From: Synechococcus sp. AG-673-A03
GTDB taxonomy: Bacteria; Cyanobacteriota; Cyanobacteriia; PCC-6307; Cyanobiaceae
Reading direction: 5' to 3'
Length of the DNA: 36,274 nucleotides
Assembly (NCBI GenBank): GCA_003211275.1
Contig: QCTE01000014.1
Location: 1-36,274, forward strand
The notes under the pieces are model-generated. The model saw only the letters and a program-made list of their open reading frames with translations, was not told the DNA's origin and searched no databases. Each line of letters opens with the position of its first letter. Position 1 is the first letter of the stretch. Shown here one piece after another: positions 1 through 7,387 of this stretch. The position numbers and the translations under genes were made by a program.

Positions 1-1245
1 GCCGTGGTGCATCGGCTGCGCATGATGGAGGCCGCCAACCCCGAGCTGAGCTGGGGGGATATGGCCTGCTTGTATCGCACCAATGCCCAGTCGCGGGCAC
101 TCGAAGAATCACTGGTGCGCTGGCGGATCCCCTACGTGGTGGTGGGTGGTCTGCGCTTCTACGACCGGCGTGAGATCAAGGATGTGCTCGGCTACCTGCG
201 CCTGATGATTAACCCGGCTGATACCGTCAGCCTGTTGCGGGTGATCAACGTGCCCAAGCGGGGCATCGGAAAGACCACGATCCAGAGACTTACCGATGCG
301 GCCAACCAACTGGGAATTCCGCTCTGGGATGTGGTGAGTGACCCTGAAGCGGTGCGCTCTTTGGGAGGACGTTCGGCCAAAGGGCTGTTGCAGTTCTGCG
401 AACTGATTAACGGTCTGCGTGAGCGCGTTCACAACATGGCGCCATCAGAACTGATTCAGCAGGTGATGGAGCAAAGCGGCTATGTGAGCGAGCTGATCAC
501 TGAGGGCACCGATGAAGCCGAAGAACGCCGGCGCAATTTGCAGGAGCTGGTCAATGCCGGTTTGCAGTATCAGGAAGAGAACGATGAAGGTGATCTCGAA
601 GGCTTCTTGGCATCGGCTGCCCTGGCCAGCGATGCCGACAGCAAAGACACCGCCGCAGACCGGGTCACGCTGATGACTCTGCACAGCAGCAAGGGCCTGG
701 AGTTTCCTGTGGTGTGTCTGGTGGGCATGGAGCAGGGACTTTTCCCGAGTTATCGATCGCTGGACGATCCAGCGTCGTTGGAGGAGGAACGACGACTTTG
801 TTATGTGGGCCTCACTCGAGCCAAGGAACGGCTGTTCCTGTCCCATGCCAGTGAGCGTCGCCTTTGGGGAGGGATGCGTGAACCGGCAGTGCCCAGTGTG
901 TTTCTGTCTGAATTGCCAGAAGGGCTGGTGCAGGGAGAAATCCCCCGTTCCGGAGGCGCAGCAATCCGCCGTGAACAGCGTTTGGATCGGCTCACTCGTG
1001 TTGATCGTGACAAGCCCAGCAGCAGCAGTGCTCCGGCCAACGCCGTGCGTCGCCGTCAGGCGGGGCCGGCACCCGGCAAAAGCTGGAGTGTGGGCGATCG
1101 GGTGATGCACAGCAGCTTCGGGGAAGGCGAAGTCACACATACCTTCGGTAGTGGCGAGAAGGTTTCGATCGCGGTGAAATTTGCCGGGATGGGGCCCAAG
1201 ATCCTCGATCCGCGGCTGGCACCGATTGAAGCTCTCGACAGCTGA
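1..1245 (+). CDS. uvrD: UvrD/PcrA-type DNA helicase, C-terminal part (5' end outside window)
   Basis: Superfamily 1A ATP-dependent 3'-5' DNA helicase acting in excision repair and replication-fork maintenance. The reading frame is open from base 1, so the N-terminal Walker A half lies upstream. About 414 residues are visible. They include the 2A-domain segment LRFYDRREIKDVLGYLRL, then TLHSSKGLEFPVVCLVGMEQ (motif V region), and EEERRLCYVGLTRAKERL (motif VI with the arginine finger). The C-terminal 50 residues (GDRVMHSSFGEGEV...) match the Tudor-like tail typical of PcrA/UvrD, so the 3' end is intact. It converges on selD with only 12 bases between stop codons and no visible hairpin. Family assignment is firm; choosing between the names uvrD and pcrA is a matter of convention. 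Confidence 0.95.
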   Translation, partial: AVVHRLRMMEAANPELSWGDMACLYRTNAQSRALEESLVRWRIPYVVVGGLRFYDRREIKDVLGYLRLMINPADTVSLLRVINVPKRGIGKTTIQRLTDAANQLGIPLWDVVSDPEAVRSLGGRSAKGLLQFCELINGLRERVHNMAPSELIQQVMEQSGYVSELITEGTDEAEERRRNLQELVNAGLQYQEENDEGDLEGFLASAALASDADSKDTAADRVTLMTLHSSKGLEFPVVCLVGMEQGLFPSYRSLDDPASLEEERRLCYVGLTRAKERLFLSHASERRLWGGMREPAVPSVFLSELPEGLVQGEIPRSGGAAIRREQRLDRLTRVDRDKPSSSSAPANAVRRRQAGPAPGKSWSVGDRVMHSSFGEGEVTHTFGSGEKVSIAVKFAGMGPKILDPRLAPIEALDS

Positions 1246-1257
1246 TGTCGTTTTGAC

Positions 1258-3396
1258 TCAGAGCTTTTCCACGCTGCCGATGTCTGTCCAGGGGCTTTGA
1301 GGCTGAGACGTCAGCTGATGAGCGATGTCGGCTTGCACGCTGATCAGCAGCGGTCCGCAGGTCTGGGGATCCACCAGCAGTTCAAGCAGGGCTTGATGTT
1401 GCTTGCTGCCTGGATCGATGCCTGCCAGCTGCAGATTCACTGAGCCGTTGTCCAGCCAGCCCCAGGCTCGGCGGTTGGCGGGGGCCAGGCTGCTCGCATA
1501 GCCCTTGGCCAGTAGCGAAAGAGCTCCGGTGAGTGCAGGGACCTCGGGGCCGTTGATCACCACGTTCAGGCTCGGATTGCGCAGCATTTCGCCCAGATGG
1601 CCCAGCAGCCCGAAGCCGGTGATGTCGGTCGCCGCATGAATGGCATTTGGATGCTCGGTTTGCAGCTCCAGAAGCCCTTCCAGCAAAACGTGTTGGCTGG
1701 TGCTCATCTGTTCAAGCGCTAAATCCAAATCTGGAGCTGGAGCAGCACCGGTCATGGCCGCGGCGAATAACACTCCGGTGCCGAGTGGCCGGCTGAGTAG
1801 CAGTCTGTCTCCAGCCTGAAGCCCTGCTTTGGGCCAGAATTTTTCATGGGCTTGGCCGCTGACGCTCAGCACGACCTGCACTGCCCGGCTGAGCGGCGGT
1901 TGGGTAAGGCCATCGCGAGCCTCCAAGGTGTGACCACCAATCAGCTGGGCGCCCTGGGGATTCAACGCTGAACGGATGCCCGCCAGGGTCTGGGCCAGCA
2001 GGGTTTCTTGAGTGGATTCAGTGGTTTGGGGCAGGGTGACCACGGCCTGGGCAGCCAGCACGCGCGCGCCGCAGGCCCAGAGGTCGGAGCATGCATGTAT
2101 GGCCGTGAGTCGTCCATTCAGCCAGGGGTCACTGACCAGGGCTGGAAAACCATCCACGCTTTGCAGCACCGCATTGGTGCCCGCGGCGGCATTCAACGGC
2201 AGCACTGCAGCATCCTCAGGATCTGTTCCCAGCGCTGCGATGCCGGCTTGCTGCAGAGCACCCTCCAGGGGGCCAGCAGGAAGCTTGGCGGCACAGCCCC
2301 TGCAGGCCATGGCTTTGGCGCTGTTCATGGATCCGCTGCGCTGGAACATGGCCATGAAGCGCGCATCAATCGCTCTTTTCCAGAGCCAGAGCAGGGGGTG
2401 AGGGCCAACCAGGCGTGATCCTCGTATTGCCCAAGCTGTGGGTTGACCGTTGTTGAAACCGCCGAGCAGTTGCAGTGCCTGGCGTTGGGGGCGCCAGCGT
2501 CGCAAAGGACGACCATTGCAGAAGCCTTCCAGGTTGCGGGCCAATGGTGCTGCGGCTCGCACGGCCCAGACGCCGGACGGGGCACGCGGGTGTGCCTCGA
2601 TCACAGCGCAATCACCTGCGGCGAAGAGCTGGGGCTGTCCAATTACCTGGAGGCTGGCTTCGGTGTGGACCCGACCGCTGTTGGGGCAGCAGGGAAGCCC
2701 GCTCTCTGCCAGCCATTGGGGTGCTCGGCTGCCGGTACAAATAAGGCCGGGAGTTGTCTTGAGCTCTCCTATTGGATCCAGCTCGCTTGTCTCAAGGATC
2801 TGGATAGAGGCTTCCCGGAGAGCCCTGATCAAGACTGGTTTCAGATGCCCGTGCCGGATCCGCAGCACAAGAGGTCGCCTGGGCCAGCGCTGCCTAAGAG
2901 CGAACACCGTCTCAACTGCGGCCAGGCCGCTACCGACCACCTGAAAAGGCGAGCTTGCATCAGCCTGCTTGCCAATATTTTCGTCTTGCTCTGCCAGAAA
3001 GGCCAGTGCTGGTTCCAGCGGTTTGATCGGCACTAGTCCAGGAGGTGGCGCTGGAGTGGCTGGAGTCACGGCGCCCAGATTGAGGCTGAGGTGCTCGTAA
3101 GGCAGTGCCGGGCGTTGATGCAGTTGCAGTTGCTTGTTTTGGAGATCCAGACCGGTGATCTCGGCCACCACCAGCGCCACGCCGGCCTGATCGGCCAAGT
3201 CGCGCAGGTCGACTGCCGCCTGGTCGCGTTGATAGACCCCTGCAATCAGCCCAGGCACCATCCCTGAATAAAGAGCGCTACTGGTTCGGCTCACCAGCGT
3301 GATCAGTTCGCTGGGGCGCTTGTTCGGTTGCATGGCCCAGCGGCGCAAGACCAGCGCGTGGCTGTGCCCGCCACCGGCCAGCACAAGACCAGTCAT
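1258..3396 (-). CDS. selD: Selenide, water dikinase fused to N-terminal NDH-II-like FAD/NAD(P) oxidoreductase
   Basis: SelD makes selenophosphate from selenide and ATP; in bacteria without selenocysteine it serves 2-selenouridine formation in tRNA. This 712-residue protein is twice the usual SelD length. Residues 1-355 form a pyridine-nucleotide-disulfide-oxidoreductase domain with a GGGHSH dinucleotide-binding start (8-13) and an FAD-binding AAGDCAV segment near 259-265. Residues 360-712 are SelD. Its ACRGCAAKLP motif places a cysteine at 368 and a lysine at 371, matching the catalytic Cys/Lys pair of E. coli SelD (Cys17/Lys20). The glycine-rich TDITGFGLLGHLGEML segment follows later. The start overlaps the galE stop by 4 bases (ATGA), which suggests translational coupling. 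The fusion is known in cyanobacteria and other groups. The flavoprotein substrate is not established; a role in supplying reduced selenium is inference. Confidence 0.93.
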   Translation of the reverse strand: MTGLVLAGGGHSHALVLRRWAMQPNKRPSELITLVSRTSSALYSGMVPGLIAGVYQRDQAAVDLRDLADQAGVALVVAEITGLDLQNKQLQLHQRPALPYEHLSLNLGAVTPATPAPPPGLVPIKPLEPALAFLAEQDENIGKQADASSPFQVVGSGLAAVETVFALRQRWPRRPLVLRIRHGHLKPVLIRALREASIQILETSELDPIGELKTTPGLICTGSRAPQWLAESGLPCCPNSGRVHTEASLQVIGQPQLFAAGDCAVIEAHPRAPSGVWAVRAAAPLARNLEGFCNGRPLRRWRPQRQALQLLGGFNNGQPTAWAIRGSRLVGPHPLLWLWKRAIDARFMAMFQRSGSMNSAKAMACRGCAAKLPAGPLEGALQQAGIAALGTDPEDAAVLPLNAAAGTNAVLQSVDGFPALVSDPWLNGRLTAIHACSDLWACGARVLAAQAVVTLPQTTESTQETLLAQTLAGIRSALNPQGAQLIGGHTLEARDGLTQPPLSRAVQVVLSVSGQAHEKFWPKAGLQAGDRLLLSRPLGTGVLFAAAMTGAAPAPDLDLALEQMSTSQHVLLEGLLELQTEHPNAIHAATDITGFGLLGHLGEMLRNPSLNVVINGPEVPALTGALSLLAKGYASSLAPANRRAWGWLDNGSVNLQLAGIDPGSKQHQALLELLVDPQTCGPLLISVQADIAHQLTSQPQSPWTDIGSVEKL

Positions 3397-4457
3397 CCGG
3401 GTTCGTCGTAGCCATCTGGATTGGCCGATTGCCAGGCCCAGCCGTCTCGGGAGATGTCGTCGAGGCCGCGTTGCGTTCGCCAGCCGAGCCGTTGAAGAGC
3501 CAGGGAAGGATCGGCAACCGTGATGGCGGCATCACCTGCTCGTCGAGCCACATGCTCGTAGGGCACTTGTCGACCGCTGGCGCGTTCGAAGGCATGCACC
3601 ACCTCCAGCACCGAAGCTCCCTGACCGCTGCCGAGATTGAGGGTGAGCAGTTGAGCGGGTTCAGCGAGTAAGCAGTCGAGGGCCGCGCGGTGGCCTTCCG
3701 CTAAGTCCATCACGTGGATGTAATCACGAACACCGGTGCCGTCATTGGTGGGCCAGTCGCCACCAAACACCTGGAGAGATTTGCGTCTGCCAACGGCCAC
3801 CTGACTCACGAAGGGGAACAGGTTGTTGGGGGTACCAAGAGGATCTTCTCCGATCTCGCCGCTGGGGTGGGCTCCCACTGGATTGAAGTAACGCAGGCAG
3901 GCAATGCGCCATTGATTGGGAGCACTGGCGGCCAGATCATGCAGGAGTTGTTCAACCGCTGCTTTGGAGTGGCCGTAGGGGTTGATTGGTTGGATGGGGG
4001 CTGTCTCTGGGATCGGTACGCATTCCGGGTACCCATAGAGCGTGGCGCTGCTACTGAACACCAGGGTGCGGCAGCCATGGGCGTCCATCGCAGCCAGTAG
4101 ACAGCGGCTGCCTGTCAGATTCACGTCCCAGTAACGCAGCGGTACACGCATCGATTCACCGACGGCCTTTAGCCCGGCGAAGTGGATCACAGCATCGATA
4201 GGAGCGCCCGCTGAAGCTGACTGGGCAAAAAGATTGTCAAGGCCGGCCGGATCGCGGATGTCTCCCCGTCGAACCTGCAGGCGGGCTTGGCAGGACTGGT
4301 TATCAAGCTGGGCGAGTGCAGACACCCGTTCCAGGGCGAGCGGGGTGCTGTTGCTGAAGTCGTCGAGCACCAGCAAGTCGTGACCTGCCTGCAAGAGCAC
4401 GACACAGGTGTGGCTACCAATAAATCCAGCCCCGCCTGTGATCAGCAGCCGTGCCAT
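3393..4457 (-). CDS. galE: UDP-glucose 4-epimerase
   Basis: Interconverts UDP-glucose and UDP-galactose in the cytoplasm, feeding galactolipid and surface polysaccharide synthesis. It is a 354-residue extended SDR of normal GalE length. The NAD-binding motif GGAGFIGSH is at 8-16, the SSSATLYG strand at 135-142 and the catalytic YGHSK at 161-165. RYFNPVGAHPSGEIGEDP and the C-terminal LGWRTQRGLDD are GalE-specific. The ATG at 4457 gives the canonical MARLLITGGAGFIG start. It is the first gene of a two-gene minus-strand operon with selD, divergent from the glycosyltransferase that starts 85 bases away. UDP-galactose could be a donor for that MGDG-synthase-like neighbour; this is inference from position. 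Confidence 0.95.
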   Translation of the reverse strand: MARLLITGGAGFIGSHTCVVLLQAGHDLLVLDDFSNSTPLALERVSALAQLDNQSCQARLQVRRGDIRDPAGLDNLFAQSASAGAPIDAVIHFAGLKAVGESMRVPLRYWDVNLTGSRCLLAAMDAHGCRTLVFSSSATLYGYPECVPIPETAPIQPINPYGHSKAAVEQLLHDLAASAPNQWRIACLRYFNPVGAHPSGEIGEDPLGTPNNLFPFVSQVAVGRRKSLQVFGGDWPTNDGTGVRDYIHVMDLAEGHRAALDCLLAEPAQLLTLNLGSGQGASVLEVVHAFERASGRQVPYEHVARRAGDAAITVADPSLALQRLGWRTQRGLDDISRDGWAWQSANPDGYDEPG

Positions 4458-4542
4458 TGATCATGCTCTACAACTAATCGAATCTATTGGCCACGGATGA
4501 CGGCCAGAGATTCAGAGACAACAGGCATGAGACTCTGATCGA

Positions 4543-5670
4543 ATGAGGGTTTTGATTTTCACGTCCAGCGGCGGCACGGCTCATGACGCTGCCGCCTATG
4601 CGTTGCAGGCCTGGCTCAAGCGCTGGGATCCAACCGGTGAAGTGTGGGTTGAGCATGTGCTGGAAAACGCCAGCATTTTTACCCGTGCAGGAGTTGCTCT
4701 CTACAACTGGATTCAGCGCCATGGGCCCTGGATGCATCAGATCTATTGGCGTGTTGTGGAGTGGGAAGACGTCACCAAGCCAGGAACGCTGCTCGCCGGA
4801 CGTTTTTATGTGATCCGTTTACTGCGGCGACTGCAGCCGGATCTGTTGATTTCCACGCACCCCCATATCAACCGCGGTCATTTCGATCTGGCTCGGAGGG
4901 TTCTTCCAGGTCTGCGCTGCATTAGTTGCTGTACGGAGTTGGAGGGTGGCTTCGGATTCAGTCGCAACTGGCTGACGCGACGGGCCGAAGCGTTCTGGAC
5001 CCTCTCCCAGGAAGTCAGCGATGACGTGCGCCGTCGTGGCTATCGCGCCTTGCCGACCCCGGCGCTGGGTCCTTTGTTCGATCCCGCGTTTGAGGAGGAG
5101 CTAGAGCGAGAGATTTCGGAGAGTGACGTCGAGCAGCTGCCACTCCTGGTGCTGGGAGCTGGGGCCAATGGTGCCAACAACCACATTCGTTTGCTGGAGA
5201 CCCTTCTGCCGTTGGCTGGGAAGATCAGGGTTGTCGCTCTATGCGGCCGTCGGCAGGCGGCATTTCGGCAGGTGCAGGTCTGGGCAGGGCAGCATCCTCA
5301 GCTGAACGTTGAGCCGTTGGCTTTTCAAGGCCCAGCAGCAATGGCATCGCTTTACAGAACAGCCTGGGCCATGGTGGCGCGGCCAGGGGCACGAACATCC
5401 ACTGAAGCTCTGGCCTCTGGTTGTGTGCTGATTTTCAATGGCTTTGGCACAACAATGCCTCAGGAATTGTTGGCTCGCCGCTATTTCCAGGCCCGCGACA
5501 TCGATCGCTGTATCCGTCAGCCCAAAGACCTTGTTGCCTTGTGTCGGAGCTGGCTAGAGCAGCCGCACCAGTATCAACAACTCAAGGCAAGAATGCAGCT
5601 TCACCGACTTAGCGCCGATCGAGAAGCGATTCGTCAGCTTCTCTTCCATGGTCCAAAGGCACTGGTCTGA
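4543..5670 (+). CDS. MGDG-synthase-like glycosyltransferase (GT28-type)
   Basis: A 375-residue protein with the layout of the monogalactosyldiacylglycerol synthase family. The N-terminal Rossmann half opens with FTSSGGTAHDAAAYALQAW, where the family has its glycine-rich GGGH loop. STHPHINRGHFDLARR and CISCCTELEG follow in the middle. The C-terminal half has LLVLGAGANGANNHIRLLE and a nucleotide-sugar-binding stretch MVARPGARTSTEALASGCVL. It has no signal peptide or clear transmembrane helix, which fits a monotopic membrane enzyme. It probably transfers a sugar to a lipid acceptor; donor and acceptor cannot be read from sequence. It starts the plus-strand block that runs to the P450 and lies 51 bases before the MFS gene, so an operon is likely. 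Whether it works with the polyketide synthase is inference. Confidence 0.75.
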   Translation: MRVLIFTSSGGTAHDAAAYALQAWLKRWDPTGEVWVEHVLENASIFTRAGVALYNWIQRHGPWMHQIYWRVVEWEDVTKPGTLLAGRFYVIRLLRRLQPDLLISTHPHINRGHFDLARRVLPGLRCISCCTELEGGFGFSRNWLTRRAEAFWTLSQEVSDDVRRRGYRALPTPALGPLFDPAFEEELEREISESDVEQLPLLVLGAGANGANNHIRLLETLLPLAGKIRVVALCGRRQAAFRQVQVWAGQHPQLNVEPLAFQGPAAMASLYRTAWAMVARPGARTSTEALASGCVLIFNGFGTTMPQELLARRYFQARDIDRCIRQPKDLVALCRSWLEQPHQYQQLKARMQLHRLSADREAIRQLLFHGPKALV

Positions 5671-5721
5671 TGGGGTTGCAGTCGTTTTCGTTGCTTTTCT
5701 AATTCTTCTTAGATCTGTCCA

Positions 5722-7044
5722 GTGGCCAAGAGATCCAGTCGCTTGTTTCGCTATCTCTGGGGCGGCCAGCTGATTTCCAATCTGGGAACTCAGACGAGTC
5801 TTTATGGAATCGGGCTTTGGTTGTTTGCGCAGTCGGGCCAACTCCTCGACTTTGGCTTGGTGGCCATGGTGGTTCAGGCGGCGCGTTTGCTGGCGTTGCC
5901 GCTTTTTTTGCGTGTTTTCCCGGCATGGCCTCCAGGCCGTTTGATGGTGCTCTGCCATGCCACAGGAGCGGTGTGCACGGCCTTATTGGCTGTTGTGTTG
6001 CTCGGCTCTTCAGCTGATGAGCCGCCTTGGTTGCTCGGCGTTTTAGCGATTCAAGCCTTGGCCGCTGTGGCTGAAGCCATGTTGGTGGTGCGTCTCTCCA
6101 GCCTGATTCCGCTGCTGATCTCCGATCAGGAGCGTTTACAGCGAGCTAATGGATTGTTCGCCACCGTGGACGGTTTAGTGATCACTATGGCTCCCTTCCT
6201 GGGGAGCTGGCTTGTCGCCAGCCAGGGCCTGGGAGGGGTCTTGCTGCTTGATGGCATCAGTTTTTTGTTTGCCCTGCTGAGCGTTGTGGTGGCTCCCTGG
6301 TCGCAATTCAGGCAGCAGCTCGATTGCGCAGCACCGGGCGAATTGAATCAGCTCATGGCTCCTCGCACGTGGAATCGATTGCGTGCGCTCTGGCAGCGTT
6401 CATGTCCAGCGCGCTCAGCTCTTGTTTTCACTGCGCTCACAGCCTTTGTCTACGCCTCATTGGAAGTGCTGTTCCCTGCTTGGGTGGCGCTGGCCTATGC
6501 GCCTGAACGGATGGGTTGGGTTCTGATCACTGGCTGCTTGGGGTATTTGATCGGGTTTGCTGGCTGGCGATGGCGGTTGGGGCAGCACTGGCGAATTGTT
6601 TTGCCCTTGAGCCTGATGATCCAGGCGTTGATCTTGATGGGTACTGGTTTGCAAGCCTTTGCGCATCGACACTTGGTTTGGTTTGGAGCTGTTTTGGTGT
6701 TCAGTTCAGCGTTGCCCGTTGTGATGGCAGCACTGCACCAAGCCTGGGTGACCCTGGCTCCTCGAGACGCACTGCCTCGCTACTTTTCACTGCGCTATGG
6801 CTGCGAATGGGCAACCCGGTTGTTTGCCTTTTTTGCTGTACCGCTGTTGGTTGACAACGGATTGAGTCCGGCACTCAGATGGCCCTTGTGGCCATCTTGG
6901 CTAACAGAGAGTCTTGGCACCGGGGAGGGACGTGTGATGGCCATTGCCATCGGGGCTCTGGGCTGGGTGATTGCCGCTGGCCTGTCTTGGAAACAGCTTT
7001 GTTTGGGTGCAAATCCATCCAATGTTCAGCCTGAAGGTCTCTGA
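5722..7044 (+). CDS. MFS transporter (EntS-like, 12-TM exporter)
   Basis: A 440-residue hydrophobic protein. It starts at GTG 5722, where the in-frame sequence gives MAKRSSRLFRYLWGGQLISN, the usual cytoplasmic tail plus first helix of MFS exporters. I see about twelve hydrophobic segments with a central hydrophilic loop around residues 195-230. It contains LWLFAQSGQLLDFGLVAMV after helix 1 and HQAWVTLAPRDALPRYFSLR in the C-terminal half, a pattern familiar from the MFS_3/enterobactin-exporter group. The substrate is unknown. Position between a lipid-type glycosyltransferase and a polyketide synthase suggests export of the product of this cluster, which is inference. The gene runs into a 339-base gap before the polyketide synthase. 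Confidence 0.85.
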   Translation: MAKRSSRLFRYLWGGQLISNLGTQTSLYGIGLWLFAQSGQLLDFGLVAMVVQAARLLALPLFLRVFPAWPPGRLMVLCHATGAVCTALLAVVLLGSSADEPPWLLGVLAIQALAAVAEAMLVVRLSSLIPLLISDQERLQRANGLFATVDGLVITMAPFLGSWLVASQGLGGVLLLDGISFLFALLSVVVAPWSQFRQQLDCAAPGELNQLMAPRTWNRLRALWQRSCPARSALVFTALTAFVYASLEVLFPAWVALAYAPERMGWVLITGCLGYLIGFAGWRWRLGQHWRIVLPLSLMIQALILMGTGLQAFAHRHLVWFGAVLVFSSALPVVMAALHQAWVTLAPRDALPRYFSLRYGCEWATRLFAFFAVPLLVDNGLSPALRWPLWPSWLTESLGTGEGRVMAIAIGALGWVIAAGLSWKQLCLGANPSNVQPEGL

Positions 7045-7102
7045 AGTTGATGCAGTATCTGCATCTGGCCTTGGGGCGGGTCAATGTTTGAGATCGTCAA
7101 AA

Positions 7103-7387
7103 GTGCACTTTCCATCAGCTGTTTTGCTTGCTGGTGACCTTCACTCGACCCAGCGCATTGACCAAAGGAGGGTCTGGCGGGAGCGTGCTGGTTTTCAATG
7201 GGGTTCGGATCGCTCGGCCCTAACAACGTTGGCTCTTCAGTCTTTGCCAGTCAGTGGGATCGTTTGCTGCATAGCCAATGTCGAAGAACTCCTGCTGCTC
7301 TCGCCTCGCTGGCTCGACCCACTGAATGGCGTTCGTGAAGGTGTTCGTGGCGTGCTCGTGCATGGAAAGGAAGTCGCCGGCGCATGA
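7103..7387 (+). CDS. Possible small ORF coupled to the PKS start (uncertain)
   Basis: The 339-base gap between the MFS stop and the PKS start holds one frame open throughout. A GTG at 7103 would give about 94 residues ending HGKEVAGA, with its stop overlapping the PKS start as ATGA. The same frame is open further back into the end of the MFS gene (from a TTG at 6971). The protein has a hydrophobic middle (LALQSLPVSGIVCCIANVEE) but no family I recognise. Open frames of this size occur by chance in GC-rich DNA. The 4-base stop/start overlap is the only positive sign. Otherwise the gap is best read as the PKS leader. Confidence 0.2.
   Translation: MHFPSAVLLAGDLHSTQRIDQRRVWRERAGFQWGSDRSALTTLALQSLPVSGIVCCIANVEELLLLSPRWLDPLNGVREGVRGVLVHGKEVAGA

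Noticed and set aside
445-1140. Minus-strand 231-codon ORF under uvrD
   Set aside because: Antisense to conserved helicase motifs V and VI; no recognisable protein.
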